DNA from: Phycisphaerae bacterium
GTDB lineage: Bacteria; Planctomycetota; Phycisphaerae; UBA1845; UTPLA1
Assembly (NCBI GenBank): GCA_023150615.1
Contig: JAKLKO010000004.1
Location: 163,960-227,959 of the forward strand
Reading direction: 5' to 3'
DNA: 64,000 bases
Shown: piece after piece, positions 45,241 through 54,123 of the stretch
Position numbering within the stretch: the stretch's first letter is position 1
Layout: each line of letters begins with the position of its first letter
Position numbers and translations under genes: made by a program
Notes under the pieces: generated by a model
Database searches by the model: none
Seen by the model: the letters and a program-made list of their open reading frames with translations, nothing else
What the model was told of the DNA's origin: nothing

Positions 45241-45715
45241 CGCCGCCCTCCAACCCCAAGTCCTTTGCGGTCTTCTCCGGGACGACCCACACCTTGACCT
45301 CGGCCCGAATGTCGTCGGTAAACACGATCGACACCGTGCGCGCATCGAGCTGCTTGATCGGCTCGTCCATGCGCACCTGGTCGACGTGGATGCCGAAGCC
45401 CTCGGCCACGAGCGCCCGCGCGATGTCGCGCGGACCGACCGAGCCGTAGAGGTGGCCTTCCTCGTTCGCGGCGGCCTTGATTGTGATCTCCTTGCCGGCC
45501 AGCCGCGCCGCCTCCTGGCGCATCATCTCGTGACGCCGCGCGCGCTCCTCCGCGGCGCGGCGCTTGTCTTCCTCGATCTTCTTGAGGTTCGCCTTCGTCG
45601 GCTCCAGCGCGAGGTGCTGCGGGAGCAGGTAGTTTCGCGCGAAGCCCGGCTTGACGTCGACCATGTCGCCCGCCAGGCCCAGCTTCGGGATGTCTTTTCG
45701 CAACAGCAGTTTCAT
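45176..45715 (-). CDS. rplI: 50S ribosomal protein L9
   Basis: L9 has two RNA-binding domains joined by a long helix. The protein has 179 residues from ATG 45715: MKLLLRKDIPKLGLAGDMVDVKPGFARNYL-type N-domain, the long central helix rich in Lys/Glu/Arg, and the C-domain DEPIKQLDARTVSIVF. It carries an acidic C-terminal tail of about 25 residues beyond the usual end (GLEGGDVGLDDERRTESDSE...), which is encoded in the region overlapping dnaB. It lies in the rpsF-ssb-rpsR-rplI-dnaB operon. Confidence 0.96.
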   Translation of the reverse strand: MKLLLRKDIPKLGLAGDMVDVKPGFARNYLLPQHLALEPTKANLKKIEEDKRRAAEERARRHEMMRQEAARLAGKEITIKAAANEEGHLYGSVGPRDIARALVAEGFGIHVDQVRMDEPIKQLDARTVSIVFTDDIRAEVKVWVVPEKTAKDLGLEGGDVGLDDERRTESDSEPTEPDA

Positions 45716-45811
45716 CTCTCAACCTCTCGGCGGATGACCGCCGGATTCTCTCGTGTCACGGTTCCGTCCGCAACGCCCCGTGCCGCACCGCGGCTGACGG
45801 GCGCCCGCGGC

Positions 45812-46084
45812 CTAGCCGACGAACGGCAGCAGGCCGATGAACCGCGCCCGCTTGATCGCCTGCCGTGTCGAACGCTGATGCCACGCGCAATTGCCGCTTC
45901 GCTTGCGCGAAAAGATCTTGCCCTGCGACGACATCATCTTGTGCAGCGTGCCGATGTCCTTGTAGTCGATCGTCCGCACCTTCTCGCGGCAGAATCGACA
46001 CTTGGACGCCTCGTCCCTGCCCGCGGCGCTGCGGCGCTTCGCCGGAGCGCCGGACCGGTCGTTGGATCGCATTGGTTTTCTCAT
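45812..46084 (-). CDS. rpsR: 30S ribosomal protein S18
   Basis: S18 binds with S6 in the platform of the small subunit. The 90-residue protein (ATG 46084) contains [36 protein letters not shown] and the C-terminal [17 protein letters not shown] signature. The Cys pair and a third Cys further on (GNCAWHQR) suggest the zinc-binding form of S18. A second in-frame Met (MRSND) four codons later is possible. A basic N-terminal extension precedes the core. Confidence 0.95.
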   Translation of the reverse strand: MRKPMRSNDRSGAPAKRRSAAGRDEASKCRFCREKVRTIDYKDIGTLHKMMSSQGKIFSRKRSGNCAWHQRSTRQAIKRARFIGLLPFVG

Positions 46085-46128
46085 CGCTCTCTCGCTTTTC
46101 TGACTCCGGCAGTTCGACGCCGGAAATG

Positions 46129-46569
46129 TCAAAACGGGATCTCGTCACCCACGTCGACGTCGCCGCCCGGCGGAGCCTCCGCCTCGACCGGCGCCGCGCG
46201 ACCCGTGCCGCGCGGCTCGCCGCCGGCGCCGTCGCGCCGCGGACCGCCCAGGAACTGGAACTGGTCCACGACCACGCTCAGCTTGTTGCGCTTCTGACCT
46301 TCCTTCGACTCCCACTGCTCATACCGGAGCCGCCCTTCGACCAGAATCGGCTGTCCCTTCGTCATGTATTTGTTGATCGTCTCGGCCCCGCGGCCGAAGC
46401 AGCGGCAGTCGACGAAGCACGTCTCCTCGCGGTCCGCGCCGTCGGGGGACTTCCATTTCCGATTGATCGCCAGTCCGAAGTCGACCACCGGCGTGCTGCT
46501 CGGCAGGTACGACAACTGCGGATCGCGCGTCAGGTTTCCCGCCAGAATCACCTTGTTGTAGTTCGCCAT
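46129..46569 (-). CDS. ssb: Single-stranded DNA-binding protein
   Basis: SSB coats single-stranded DNA in replication and repair. The protein has 146 residues: an OB fold (about 1-105) opening with [21 protein letters not shown] and containing [19 protein letters not shown], a Gly/Pro/Arg-rich linker, and the acidic tip GDEIPF that binds partner proteins. It lies between rpsF and rpsR, the conserved position in many bacteria. Confidence 0.96.
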   Translation of the reverse strand: MANYNKVILAGNLTRDPQLSYLPSSTPVVDFGLAINRKWKSPDGADREETCFVDCRCFGRGAETINKYMTKGQPILVEGRLRYEQWESKEGQKRNKLSVVVDQFQFLGGPRRDGAGGEPRGTGRAAPVEAEAPPGGDVDVGDEIPF

Positions 46570-46636
46570 GCTCGGCTACCTCCTGTTCCGGTCGACAACG
46601 CGGCGCAGAACCGTTCCGGCGTGTCGCGTCCTCCGA

Positions 46637-47101
46637 TCAGCGCGCCTCGGCCGTATCCAGCTCGCGGGCCGGCGTCGCCGCGCGCGGCGCGGCCGATTCC
46701 GGCGCCGGCTCGCCGCGACCGTGCCGCGGCCGATCGCCGTACTCGCCCGGCTCCCCGCGTTCCGGCACGCGATGCTGGCCGATCTGCGACATGACCTTCT
46801 CGATCTGCTCGGCCGTGATGCCGTCGGCTCGCACGACCAGGAGGCGCAGGATCCCCTCGCTCAATTGCGCATCGCGTTCCAGGCCGCCGATCTTGTCGCC
46901 CGCGGCTTCGAAGTACGTCAACCCGTAGATACCGCGCTTCTGCCCGCGGATCTCGTAGGCCAGCTTGCGCTCGTCCCACTTCTGAAGCGCGAGGACCTTC
47001 GCCTCGGCACGCTCCAGCACGCGACGAATCTCGGCCTCGGCCGCCGGCCATTCCGGATGCACGGCCGGGTTCATCAGGAACATTGCTTCGTACGTATTCA
47101 A
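46637..47101 (-). CDS. rpsF: 30S ribosomal protein S6
   Basis: S6 pairs with S18. The protein has 154 residues: the family start MNTYEAMFLMNPAV, the middle WDERKLAYEIRGQKRGIYGLTYFEA, and GILRLLVVRADGITAEQIE. The C-terminal 45 residues are an extension rich in Arg, Glu, Pro and Ala, without structure. It opens the rpsF-ssb-rpsR-rplI-dnaB part of the series and lies 64 bases after pth. Confidence 0.96.
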   Translation of the reverse strand: MNTYEAMFLMNPAVHPEWPAAEAEIRRVLERAEAKVLALQKWDERKLAYEIRGQKRGIYGLTYFEAAGDKIGGLERDAQLSEGILRLLVVRADGITAEQIEKVMSQIGQHRVPERGEPGEYGDRPRHGRGEPAPESAAPRAATPARELDTAEAR

Positions 47102-47165
47102 CGCTGCTCTCCTTGCGATCCGGCGCTCGAGCCGCCGGTCCGTCGTTCTTGCAGCCGCATGCGGA

Positions 47166-47729
47166 TCAGTCCGCCCGATTGTACTGGTTCATGGCTGCGT
47201 CGATTCCGCTTCTCAGAAAACACTCCACGGCCTCCATCGCCCGCGGCACCGCCGCGTCGACCTGCTCCCGTTCCGGCGGCGCGAACCGCTCGAGCACAAA
47301 GTCCGTCGCGGATCCGCGGGCCGGTCGTCCGATCCCGAACCGCAGCCGGGCGAACTCATTCGTGCCCAGCGAGCGGATCACGTCGGCCAGGCCCTTCTGT
47401 CCGCCCGCCGATCCGGAGGCCCGAATCCGCAGCTTCGCGACCGGCAGGTCGAGGTCGTCGCTCACGACCAGCAAGTCGCCCGCCTCGCAGCGAAAAAACT
47501 GCATCGCCGCCAGGACCGACCGTCCGCTGCAGTTCATGTACGTCTGCGGCAGCAGCAGGCCGATCCGAATGCCCTCGAACTCGCCCTCGGCGAGCAGGCC
47601 GGAGAACTTCTTGCGCCAGGCGGGCAGCTTCCACCGCTTCGCCAGGCCGGAAACGACCTCGGCGCCGATGTTGTGCCGGGTCTGGGCGTATTCGCGACCC
47701 GGGTTGCCCAATCCGACGACCAGTTTCAT
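47166..47729 (-). CDS. pth: Peptidyl-tRNA hydrolase
   Basis: Pth recycles tRNAs from dropped-off peptidyl-tRNA. The 187-residue protein shows MKLVVGLGNPGREYAQTRHN with the catalytic His in RHNIG, the Asn of PQTYMNCSG, SDDLDLPVAKLRIRASGSAGGQ and GTNEFARLRFGIGRP. The start is ATG 47729. It lies 17 bases after rplY, as is common. Confidence 0.97.
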   Translation of the reverse strand: MKLVVGLGNPGREYAQTRHNIGAEVVSGLAKRWKLPAWRKKFSGLLAEGEFEGIRIGLLLPQTYMNCSGRSVLAAMQFFRCEAGDLLVVSDDLDLPVAKLRIRASGSAGGQKGLADVIRSLGTNEFARLRFGIGRPARGSATDFVLERFAPPEREQVDAAVPRAMEAVECFLRSGIDAAMNQYNRAD

Positions 47730-47746
47730 GCCCGCTCATGCCGCCG

Positions 47747-48403
47747 TCAGGACTTCTCGCCTTCCGCTTCCCCTTCCTCCTCGATCTTGCCGCGGGCGAT
47801 GACCTCCGGCTCGGTGGCCGCCGCCGCTTCGGCCGGCGCCTCGGTCGGCGCAGCCTGAACGTGCGGCTCGCGGCAGATGGCCACGATCGCCTCGGGGTCG
47901 GCCACGGCCCGCACGCCCTCCGGCAGGACCAGTTCCCGCACGTGGAGAATCTGGTCGAGCGCGAGATCGTTGATCGGAACGCGGATACTGTCGGGGATGG
48001 CGGTCGCCAGACACTCGATGTCGAGGTCCATAAGCTGCTGGATGACGATGCCGCCTTCGGACTGGCCCTTGGCCGTGCCGCGCAGCTCGAGCGCCACGCG
48101 CACGCGCACCTTCTCGGTCAGGTCGATCCGCGCAAAGTCAACGTGCAGCGGCGCGATGCCGAGATGATCGTACTGAACGTCCTTGAGCAGGCACGTCTCG
48201 GTCTTGCCGTCCAGCGCGATCGTCACGACGTGCGCGCCGTCCTCGAGGCATCCCACCAGCGCGTGCTGGTCGACCAGGATCGTCTCCGGGGCCTGCTGAT
48301 GACCGTAGATCACCGCCGGGACCTTGCCGCGGCGCCGCAGTCGTTGCGCGGCGCGGCTGCCGTGGGGTGTTCGGGGTTCGGCTTGTAGCGTTTGGATTTC
48401 CAT
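47747..48403 (-). CDS. rplY: 50S ribosomal protein L25 (CTC/TL5 type)
   Basis: L25 binds 5S rRNA; the CTC form has an added C-terminal domain. The 218-residue protein has the L25 core (RRRGKVPAVIYGHQQAP, PLHVDFARIDLTEKVRVRV), then the beta domain with ALELRGTAKGQSEGGIVIQQL and an acidic Ala/Glu-rich tail (about 180-218). It lies between prs and pth in the usual order. Confidence 0.95.
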   Translation of the reverse strand: MEIQTLQAEPRTPHGSRAAQRLRRRGKVPAVIYGHQQAPETILVDQHALVGCLEDGAHVVTIALDGKTETCLLKDVQYDHLGIAPLHVDFARIDLTEKVRVRVALELRGTAKGQSEGGIVIQQLMDLDIECLATAIPDSIRVPINDLALDQILHVRELVLPEGVRAVADPEAIVAICREPHVQAAPTEAPAEAAAATEPEVIARGKIEEEGEAEGEKS

Positions 48404-48414
48404 CGGGATCTACC

Positions 48415-49377
48415 TCACGATTTCAGGAACAGACTGCTGACCGACTGATTGCTGTGAATCCGCAGGATCGCCTCGCCGAGCAGTTCGGCGCAACTGAGCA
48501 CGCGGAGGAACGGCAGCCGCTTTCGGATCTCCGGCCGCACGGGAATGGTGTCCGTCACGACCAGCTCGTCGATGGGCGAGTGTTCGAGCCGCTCGCAGGC
48601 CGGTCCGCAGAGCACGGCGTGCGTGGCCGCGGCACGGATGCTCTTGGCGCCGCGGTCGCGGCAGAGCCGGGCGGCCTCGGTGACCGTGCCGGCGGTGGCG
48701 ATCATGTCGTCGACCATCACCACGTCGCGGCCCTCCACGTCGCCGATGATGCTCTCGACGACGGCGGTGCTGCCGCTGACGCGGCGCTTGTCGATGATGG
48801 CCAGGTCGCAGCCGAGCCGCTGCGCATAGACGCGCGTGCGCTTGACGTTACCGACGTCGGGACTGACGAAGACGCAGTTTGAAAGCGTGTTGCCGTTGCG
48901 GAAATGCCGCGTGAGGATCGGCTCGGCCGACAGGTGGTCGACCGGGATGTCGAAAAAGCCCTGGATCTGCGGCGCATGCAGGTCCATCGCCAGCACGCGC
49001 GATGCGCCGGCGCTGACGATCAGGTTGCTGATGAGCTTGCCGCTGATTGGCGTGCGACCCTCGTCCTTGCGATCCTGCCGCGCGTAGCCGAAATAGGGCA
49101 GGACGACCGTGATGCGCTTGGCCGATGCGCGGCGCAGACAATCGACGAAGATCAGCAGCTCGATCAGGTTTTCGTTGACGGGCGTGCAGGTCGGCTGCAC
49201 GAGGAAGACGTCACGGCCGCGGACGTCGTCGAGCAGCCGCACAAACGTCTCGCCGTCGGGAAACGTCGCGATCTCGGCCCGGCCGAGCGGAATCGACAGG
49301 TGGTCGCAAATGCGCTGCGCCAGGTCCGGGTTCGCGCGGCCGCTGAAGATCTTCAGAACGTCATTCGTTTCGTTCAT
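48415..49377 (-). CDS. prs: Ribose-phosphate pyrophosphokinase
   Basis: Prs makes PRPP from ribose 5-phosphate and ATP for nucleotide, His and Trp synthesis. The 320-residue protein has LKIFSGRANPDLAQ, FPDGETFVRL, the ATP-binding FGYARQDRKDEGRTPISGKL, the histidine-containing AMDLHAPQIQGFF and the PRPP loop DVVMVDDMIATAGT. It lies 12 bases after glmU, as expected for a co-transcribed pair. Confidence 0.97.
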   Translation of the reverse strand: MNETNDVLKIFSGRANPDLAQRICDHLSIPLGRAEIATFPDGETFVRLLDDVRGRDVFLVQPTCTPVNENLIELLIFVDCLRRASAKRITVVLPYFGYARQDRKDEGRTPISGKLISNLIVSAGASRVLAMDLHAPQIQGFFDIPVDHLSAEPILTRHFRNGNTLSNCVFVSPDVGNVKRTRVYAQRLGCDLAIIDKRRVSGSTAVVESIIGDVEGRDVVMVDDMIATAGTVTEAARLCRDRGAKSIRAAATHAVLCGPACERLEHSPIDELVVTDTIPVRPEIRKRLPFLRVLSCAELLGEAILRIHSNQSVSSLFLKS

Positions 49378-49389
49378 GACGCCATTCCC

Positions 49390-50430
49390 TCACACCGTTT
49401 CGTGCGCCTGCCCGACGGGAACGCGGCGCGTCTCCGCGACCAGCCGTTCGGGCGCCGCCGAGATCGGTTCCGCCGCGTGGCCGCAGACGATGCCGTCGTC
49501 GCCGATCCGCGCATCGCGCGCGACGACGGCGAACGGGCCGATCCGGCAACGCGCGCCGATCTGCGCGCCGCTGCCGATCCAGGTGTACGGGTGGATCACC
49601 GCCTCGGGGCCGATCGAGGCGCCGGCCTCGATCCACGTCAGCGCAGGCGCGATGATCGTCACCCCCGAGTCCATGATCGCGCCCTGGAGCCGCGCCTGCA
49701 TCAGCCGGCTGACCTCGGCCAGGTCGGCCCGCGAGTTGATGCCCGTCGCGTCTGCCGGGGGCACGCTCGTCTGCGCCACGACGCGCCGCCCCTGCTCGCG
49801 GAGGATCCGCAGCACGTCGGTCAGGTAGTACTCCTTCTTGGCGTTGTCCGGCCGGACCAACTGAAGCGCATCAAACAGCGCCGCGCGGTCGAACAGGTAG
49901 TAGCTCGGATTGACTTCCTTGATCTGACGCTGCGCGTCGGTGCAGTCGCGCTCCTCGACGATGGCGAGGAATTCGCCGCGCGTATCGCGCACGATCCGGC
50001 CATAGCCGAAGGGCTCCTCGAGGACGGTCGTGGCGATGGACGCGGCCGCCTGCGCCTGAACATGCGTCTCGCGCAGTTCGCGGAGGGTTCCGGCGCGGAT
50101 CATCGGCATGTCGCCGGCGATGACGAATACGTCGCCCTGAAAATCACGCAGCGCGTCGCGGGCCATCAACACCGCATGGCCCGTGCCGCGCTGCTCTGTC
50201 TGTTCGACATAGGTCAGATCGCGCCGGCCGCCGAACGCCTCCAGCACGATCTGCTTCTGGTGCCCCACGACCACGATGATCCGCTGCAGCCCTGCGGCCG
50301 CGCACGCGTCGAGTACGTACGCGAGCATCGGCCGGCCGCAGACTTCGTGCATGACCTTGGGCAGGTCGGACTTCATCCGCGTGGACTTGCCCGCGGCAAG
50401 GATGATGGCGGCTGTCGGTCGTTGGCTCAT
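49390..50430 (-). CDS. glmU: GlmU-type UDP-GlcNAc pyrophosphorylase with truncated acetyltransferase domain
   Basis: The N-terminal domain (about 1-230) is a full uridyltransferase: IILAAGKSTRMKSDLPKVMHEVCG, VEQTEQRGTGHAV, VIAGDMPMI, EVNPSYYLFD. It joins UTP and GlcNAc-1-phosphate. The C-terminal left-handed helix is short: only about four coils (GVTIIAPALTWIEAGASIGP, HPYTWIGSGAQIGA), followed by about 30 residues without hexapeptides. The region holding the catalytic His and CoA-binding residues of the GlcN-1-P acetyltransferase is missing, as the 346 residues compare with about 450 in E. coli. The acetylation step must come from another enzyme, or the substrate arrives acetylated. tRNA-Gln lies just upstream. 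Confidence 0.92.
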   Translation of the reverse strand: MSQRPTAAIILAAGKSTRMKSDLPKVMHEVCGRPMLAYVLDACAAAGLQRIIVVVGHQKQIVLEAFGGRRDLTYVEQTEQRGTGHAVLMARDALRDFQGDVFVIAGDMPMIRAGTLRELRETHVQAQAAASIATTVLEEPFGYGRIVRDTRGEFLAIVEERDCTDAQRQIKEVNPSYYLFDRAALFDALQLVRPDNAKKEYYLTDVLRILREQGRRVVAQTSVPPADATGINSRADLAEVSRLMQARLQGAIMDSGVTIIAPALTWIEAGASIGPEAVIHPYTWIGSGAQIGARCRIGPFAVVARDARIGDDGIVCGHAAEPISAAPERLVAETRRVPVGQAHETV

Positions 50431-50469
50431 CGTCGGTTCCCCGCGATGCCCGGCACATCGCGCTGCTGA

Positions 50470-50541
50470 CTACCCGGTCTGGACTCGAACCAGAACTAAC
50501 AGGACCAAAACCTGTTGTGCTACCAATTACACTACCGGGTA
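50470..50541 (-). tRNA. tRNA-Gln(TTG)
   Basis: The 72-base minus-strand gene folds as a full cloverleaf. The acceptor stem TACCCGG pairs with CCGGGTA, the anticodon stem is ACAGG/CCTGT and the loop TTTTGGT carries anticodon TTG. The T arm contains GGTTCGAGTCC. The 3' CCA is not encoded. It heads the glmU-prs-rplY-pth series. Confidence 0.97.
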
Positions 50542-50935
50542 TCCGAACTCGCTCCCGTGCGCTGGCGACGGTCTCGGTCCATGCCTGATCGGCGAAGCCG
50601 CGTTCCGGGCGCGCTTCCGCCGGTTCTGATCGATCTTCGTTGACCTCTGCCGACCGTGCGGAAACGCCGACGCGCTCCCGCCAAATCCTGAACGGTCGCG
50701 GCAATGCAGATCCACTTCGAGGCGAGAGCTGCCGGCCGCGTGCTGGAAGCCCTGCGACTGCCGCGCCCGCCGGATCGACCGGCCGGCCCATCAGTCGGCC
50801 CACTTGAGTGGACGATACCCGCGCCGCCGCGATTCGCGACTCGCGGGCGAGTTGCGAAGCCTAGCGGGCCGCCGCGGCGGTGTCAACGAAAACCGCCGGC
50901 CATCGGCTCGGAGGCCCTTGGCGTCGTGGACGCGC
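50542..50935. other. Intergenic region upstream of tRNA-Gln
   Basis: No gene, RNA or repeat is recognised in these 394 bases between tRNA-Gln and the radical SAM gene, both on the minus strand. Frames crossing it are arginine- and proline-rich and lack ribosome binding sites. The tRNA promoter should lie here but no clear hexamers are visible. Confidence 0.5.
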
Positions 50936-52009
50936 TCATTCCTCGCCGAACCCGAGCAGCAATTGCTGGTTCGGCCGGGGTTTCCGGACGCGTCTGGCCG
51001 GCGCCTCGGTCGCCGTCCCACAACGGGCCGGCTCGTTCTTCCACGCGCGCCGCCGGACGGTTTGGATCCCGAGTCGATTCACGGTGACCTCGAACAGGTC
51101 TTCAATGCTTTTCCAATACGTGCCCTCTCCGCGCATCCGTTCGCCGAAGCGGCTGTCGTTCAGCCGGCCGCCGCGCATGTCGCGAATCCGGGCTTCGATT
51201 CGATCCGCGCGCTCCGGCAGGGTCTCGCGAATCCGCTGCCGGAAGACCGTCAGCACGCTGCCCGGCAGGCGGAGCGGGACGTAGCCGGCCCATTCCGCGC
51301 CGTGGCCGGCGGCGCGGGTGAGGATGCGCGGAATCTCGCGGTCGTTCAAACCGGGGATGATCGGCGCGATCAGCACGCCCACGGGGATTCCGGCCTTCGC
51401 GAGTTTCTCGATGGCGTCGAAGCGTCGTGAGGGCGGCGGCGCGAACGGCTCGATCTTGCGCGCCAGCGCATCGTCGGCGAACGGGATACTCTCGTAGACC
51501 GCCGCTCCGGCACACCGCGTGAGCGTCGACAGCACGTCGGCGTCGCGAATGACGAGATAGCTCTTGGTCACGATCGCGACCGGATTGCGATGCTCGACGC
51601 AGACTTCGAGGCAGCGTCGCGTGAGCTGGTAGACCGCCTCGAGCGGCTGATAGCAGTCGGTCACGCCGGAGAAGTTGACGCACTCGCCGCGCCAGCCGGG
51701 TAATCGAAACGCCGCGTGGAGTAGTTCCGGCGCATTCGTCTTTACGACGATCTTCGTGTCGAAGTCGCTCCCCGCGCCGAAGCCGAGGTACTCGTGATAC
51801 GGCCGTGCATAGCAGTACGCGCAGGCGTGCTGGCAGCCGCGGTAGGGATTGACCGACCAGCGGAAGGGGATGTCGGGGCTGTCGTTCTCCGAGAGGATCG
51901 ACTTGGCGGTCTCTTCGTACACCTCGACCTGCGCGGGCGGCGGCGGTTCGAGCCACTCGTGATGCGCGGCCAGGTAGGGATTGGGCGGGTTGTCGAGGCG
52001 GCGCCACAT
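50936..52009 (-). CDS. Radical SAM protein of the PA0069/SplB-like family
   Basis: The protein has 357 residues from ATG 52009. The [4Fe-4S]-binding motif C59-QHA-C63-AY-C66 lies in VNPYRGCQHACAYCYARPYH. Other features typical of the family are SGVTDCYQPLEAVYQLTRRC, VAIVTKSYLVIRD and AGIPVGVLIAPIIPGLND. The family is widespread and often annotated as PA0069-like, without an established substrate. The C-terminal tail is basic and Pro/Arg-rich. A perfect TATAAT lies ten bases upstream of the ATG, with no Shine-Dalgarno sequence, pointing to leaderless translation. Confidence 0.92.
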   Translation of the reverse strand: MWRRLDNPPNPYLAAHHEWLEPPPPAQVEVYEETAKSILSENDSPDIPFRWSVNPYRGCQHACAYCYARPYHEYLGFGAGSDFDTKIVVKTNAPELLHAAFRLPGWRGECVNFSGVTDCYQPLEAVYQLTRRCLEVCVEHRNPVAIVTKSYLVIRDADVLSTLTRCAGAAVYESIPFADDALARKIEPFAPPPSRRFDAIEKLAKAGIPVGVLIAPIIPGLNDREIPRILTRAAGHGAEWAGYVPLRLPGSVLTVFRQRIRETLPERADRIEARIRDMRGGRLNDSRFGERMRGEGTYWKSIEDLFEVTVNRLGIQTVRRRAWKNEPARCGTATEAPARRVRKPRPNQQLLLGFGEE

Positions 52010-52019
52010 CGGTTGCCGG

Positions 52020-52047
52020 ATTATATCAGGTTTTTGTTAGGGTTCAA
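52020..52047 (-). promoter_or_regulatory. Strong promoter candidate producing a leaderless transcript
   Basis: On the minus strand TTGAAC (52047-52042) and a perfect TATAAT (52025-52020) are spaced by 16 bases. Only ten bases separate TATAAT from the ATG at 52009. The transcript would begin about four bases before the initiator, too close for a ribosome binding site, and none is present. Confidence 0.6.
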
Positions 52048-52139
52048 TAACGCGGCGGCGTTGCCATCGGACCTGGCGGACGGCGTTTTTCGCCAAGCGG
52101 CCGCGTCGGCGGGCCGATAGGGCTCCGGGAGACTCTTCC

Positions 52140-52685
52140 ATGACGAACCTGGTTGCTACCGAACTGACGGCGGCCGCGGACCAGATCCAGGCCGCGACCC
52201 AAACGGTCCTCAACGCGGCCACGCCCGAAGCGTTCGAGCTGCTCGAGCAGCGAATCAACCGGCTCGGCGTTTTTTTGAGAGAGTCGCTCCAGGCCGAGTT
52301 GAGTCCTCTGGTCAAGGCGGCTCTTCGCGCGCTCGAACGCGGCGATGCCGTACCGCCCGACCAGCTCGACGCGATCCGCGCGCTGGTCGTCGGCGACGCC
52401 GCCGAGTACCTCGCCGCCGAGAACAACTTCGATGAGTGGGTCGCCGAACTCCAGCGGCTTGCGACCGAGATCGCACGGCTCGCGTCATCGGCCGACTCCG
52501 CCGCGCTGCGACGTCTGCGCGGGACGATTCAGGACGCATCGCGGTTGCTGCCGGCGATGCGCAGCTACGCCGCCGACAAGCAGCGGATCGCGCAGTTCGA
52601 CCGGGCGTTCGGTTCGCTCGACGACGGCAATCGCCGCGTGCTCATCGACGTGCTGCGCGAGATGCTGGCCAGCTCGACGCGCTGA
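52140..52685 (+). CDS. Helical protein of unknown function
   Basis: The protein has 181 residues from ATG 52140 with GGGAGA eight bases upstream. It is Ala/Leu/Arg/Glu-rich and predicted almost fully helical, with long amphipathic stretches (ELTAAADQIQAATQTVLNAA, FDEWVAELQRLATEIARLAS). No signal peptide or membrane segment is present. Coiled-coil formation is likely. No family is recognised. It lies 71 bases before the alcohol dehydrogenase gene on the same strand. Confidence 0.7.
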   Translation: MTNLVATELTAAADQIQAATQTVLNAATPEAFELLEQRINRLGVFLRESLQAELSPLVKAALRALERGDAVPPDQLDAIRALVVGDAAEYLAAENNFDEWVAELQRLATEIARLASSADSAALRRLRGTIQDASRLLPAMRSYAADKQRIAQFDRAFGSLDDGNRRVLIDVLREMLASSTR

Positions 52686-52756
52686 CGACACCGTTTCATC
52701 CACGACTTGTCAACGCATCGCGGCCCCGCGGCGCCTGCGGTATCGTACGCCCCGCG

Positions 52757-54007
52757 ATGAAGGCCCTCGTTTTCGATCCGCCGCGCGCCCGCTGGCCGCT
52801 GACGCGACTGCTCGGCATGGTCGTGCCGCGGACGTGGACCGGACCGCTCGGCGGGCTGCGGCTGGTCGACGTGCCGCCGCCGGCGCTGCCCGGCGAAGAC
52901 TGGGTCCGCGTGCGGACGCGCCTCGGCGGAATCTGCGGCACCGATCTCGCGCTCATTACGCTCCGCAATCATCCCGCCACGATCCTGCAACGGTTCGCGT
53001 CGTTCCCGGCCGTGCTCGGACACGAGAACGTCGGCACGATCGACGCGGTCGGATCGGCCGTCGCGGGCTGGCGCGTCGGGCAGCGGGTCTGCATCGAGCC
53101 ATCGCTGTCGTGTGCGCCCCGCGGGATCGCACCCGTGTGTCGATCGTGCGCGGCCGGCCGCATCAGCCTGTGCGAGAACACCGATCGCGGTCGATTGCCG
53201 CCGGGGCTGATGATCGGGCTGAATCGCGTCACGGGCGGGAGCTGGTCACCGTGCTTCGTCGCGCATGAGTCGCAGCTCGTGGCCGTACCGGACGACGTGT
53301 CCGATGAGCAGGCCGTGCTGGTCGACCCGGTCGGCTGCGGATTGCATGCGGTCCTGCGCCGGCTTCCCGAGCCGCACGAGCGCGTGCTCGTGAACGGGGG
53401 TGGCATCTTGGCGATCGGACTGATCGCGTCGCTTCGGGCGCTGGGGCACGCGAACCGCGTCGTCGCCGTCGTCCGACATCCGTTTCAGGCCGAGTGCCTG
53501 CGGCGCTGCGGGGCGGACGACGTTCGCGTGCACGGCCGGCGCATGACGACGGCCGAACGCTACGACGATGTGGCCGCAGCGATCGGCGGCCGGCGGATCG
53601 CGGCGCGGTTCGGGAATCAGGCGTTCGTGGGCGGGGTCGAGCTGACGTACAACTGCGTGGGCAGCGGGGGGAGCCTCACCGACGCGATGAAATGGACCGC
53701 GCCGCGCGGCACCGTCGTGATGGTCGGGACCTCGCAGATTGCGGTGGTCGATACGACGCCGCTCTGGTTTTCGGAACTCCAGGTTATCGGCTGCAACGGA
53801 CGACAGCGCGAGCGGCTCAACGACCGCGAGATGCACACGTACGAGGCGGTCTTCGAGCTGGTGCGGCGCGGGCGGCTGAATCTATCCGGGCTGCTGACGC
53901 ACCGCTTCCGGCTGGCGGACTATCGCGAGGCGCTGGAGCGGCTCGCCTTCCGCGGGGCGTCGGGCGTCATCAAGGCGGCATTCGAGCCGGTCGAGTCGGA
54001 TCGATAA
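52757..54007 (+). CDS. Zinc-dependent alcohol dehydrogenase-like (MDR) protein
   Basis: The protein has 416 residues from ATG 52757. It is a medium-chain dehydrogenase/reductase. The catalytic zinc region is GGICGTDLALI and PAVLGHENVGTI, and the structural zinc site is the four-Cys segment CAPRGIAPVCRSCAAGRISLC. A nucleotide-binding fold follows (VNGGGILAIGLIASLRALG) and the C-terminal barrel part has HRFRLADYREALE. The glycine pattern GGGILAIG differs somewhat from GxGxxG. It resembles threonine or glucose dehydrogenases generally; the substrate is unknown. Confidence 0.9.
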   Translation: MKALVFDPPRARWPLTRLLGMVVPRTWTGPLGGLRLVDVPPPALPGEDWVRVRTRLGGICGTDLALITLRNHPATILQRFASFPAVLGHENVGTIDAVGSAVAGWRVGQRVCIEPSLSCAPRGIAPVCRSCAAGRISLCENTDRGRLPPGLMIGLNRVTGGSWSPCFVAHESQLVAVPDDVSDEQAVLVDPVGCGLHAVLRRLPEPHERVLVNGGGILAIGLIASLRALGHANRVVAVVRHPFQAECLRRCGADDVRVHGRRMTTAERYDDVAAAIGGRRIAARFGNQAFVGGVELTYNCVGSGGSLTDAMKWTAPRGTVVMVGTSQIAVVDTTPLWFSELQVIGCNGRQRERLNDREMHTYEAVFELVRRGRLNLSGLLTHRFRLADYREALERLAFRGASGVIKAAFEPVESDR

Positions 54008-54123
54008 ACCGGCATTTGAATTCAGGACGTGCATATGATTGTCCGACCAATTCCTCGCAGGCCGGCCGCACAGAGGCGGATCGCGGTGCGGGCCCGATAA
54101 TCGCCAGTTTCGAGGACAGTTCC

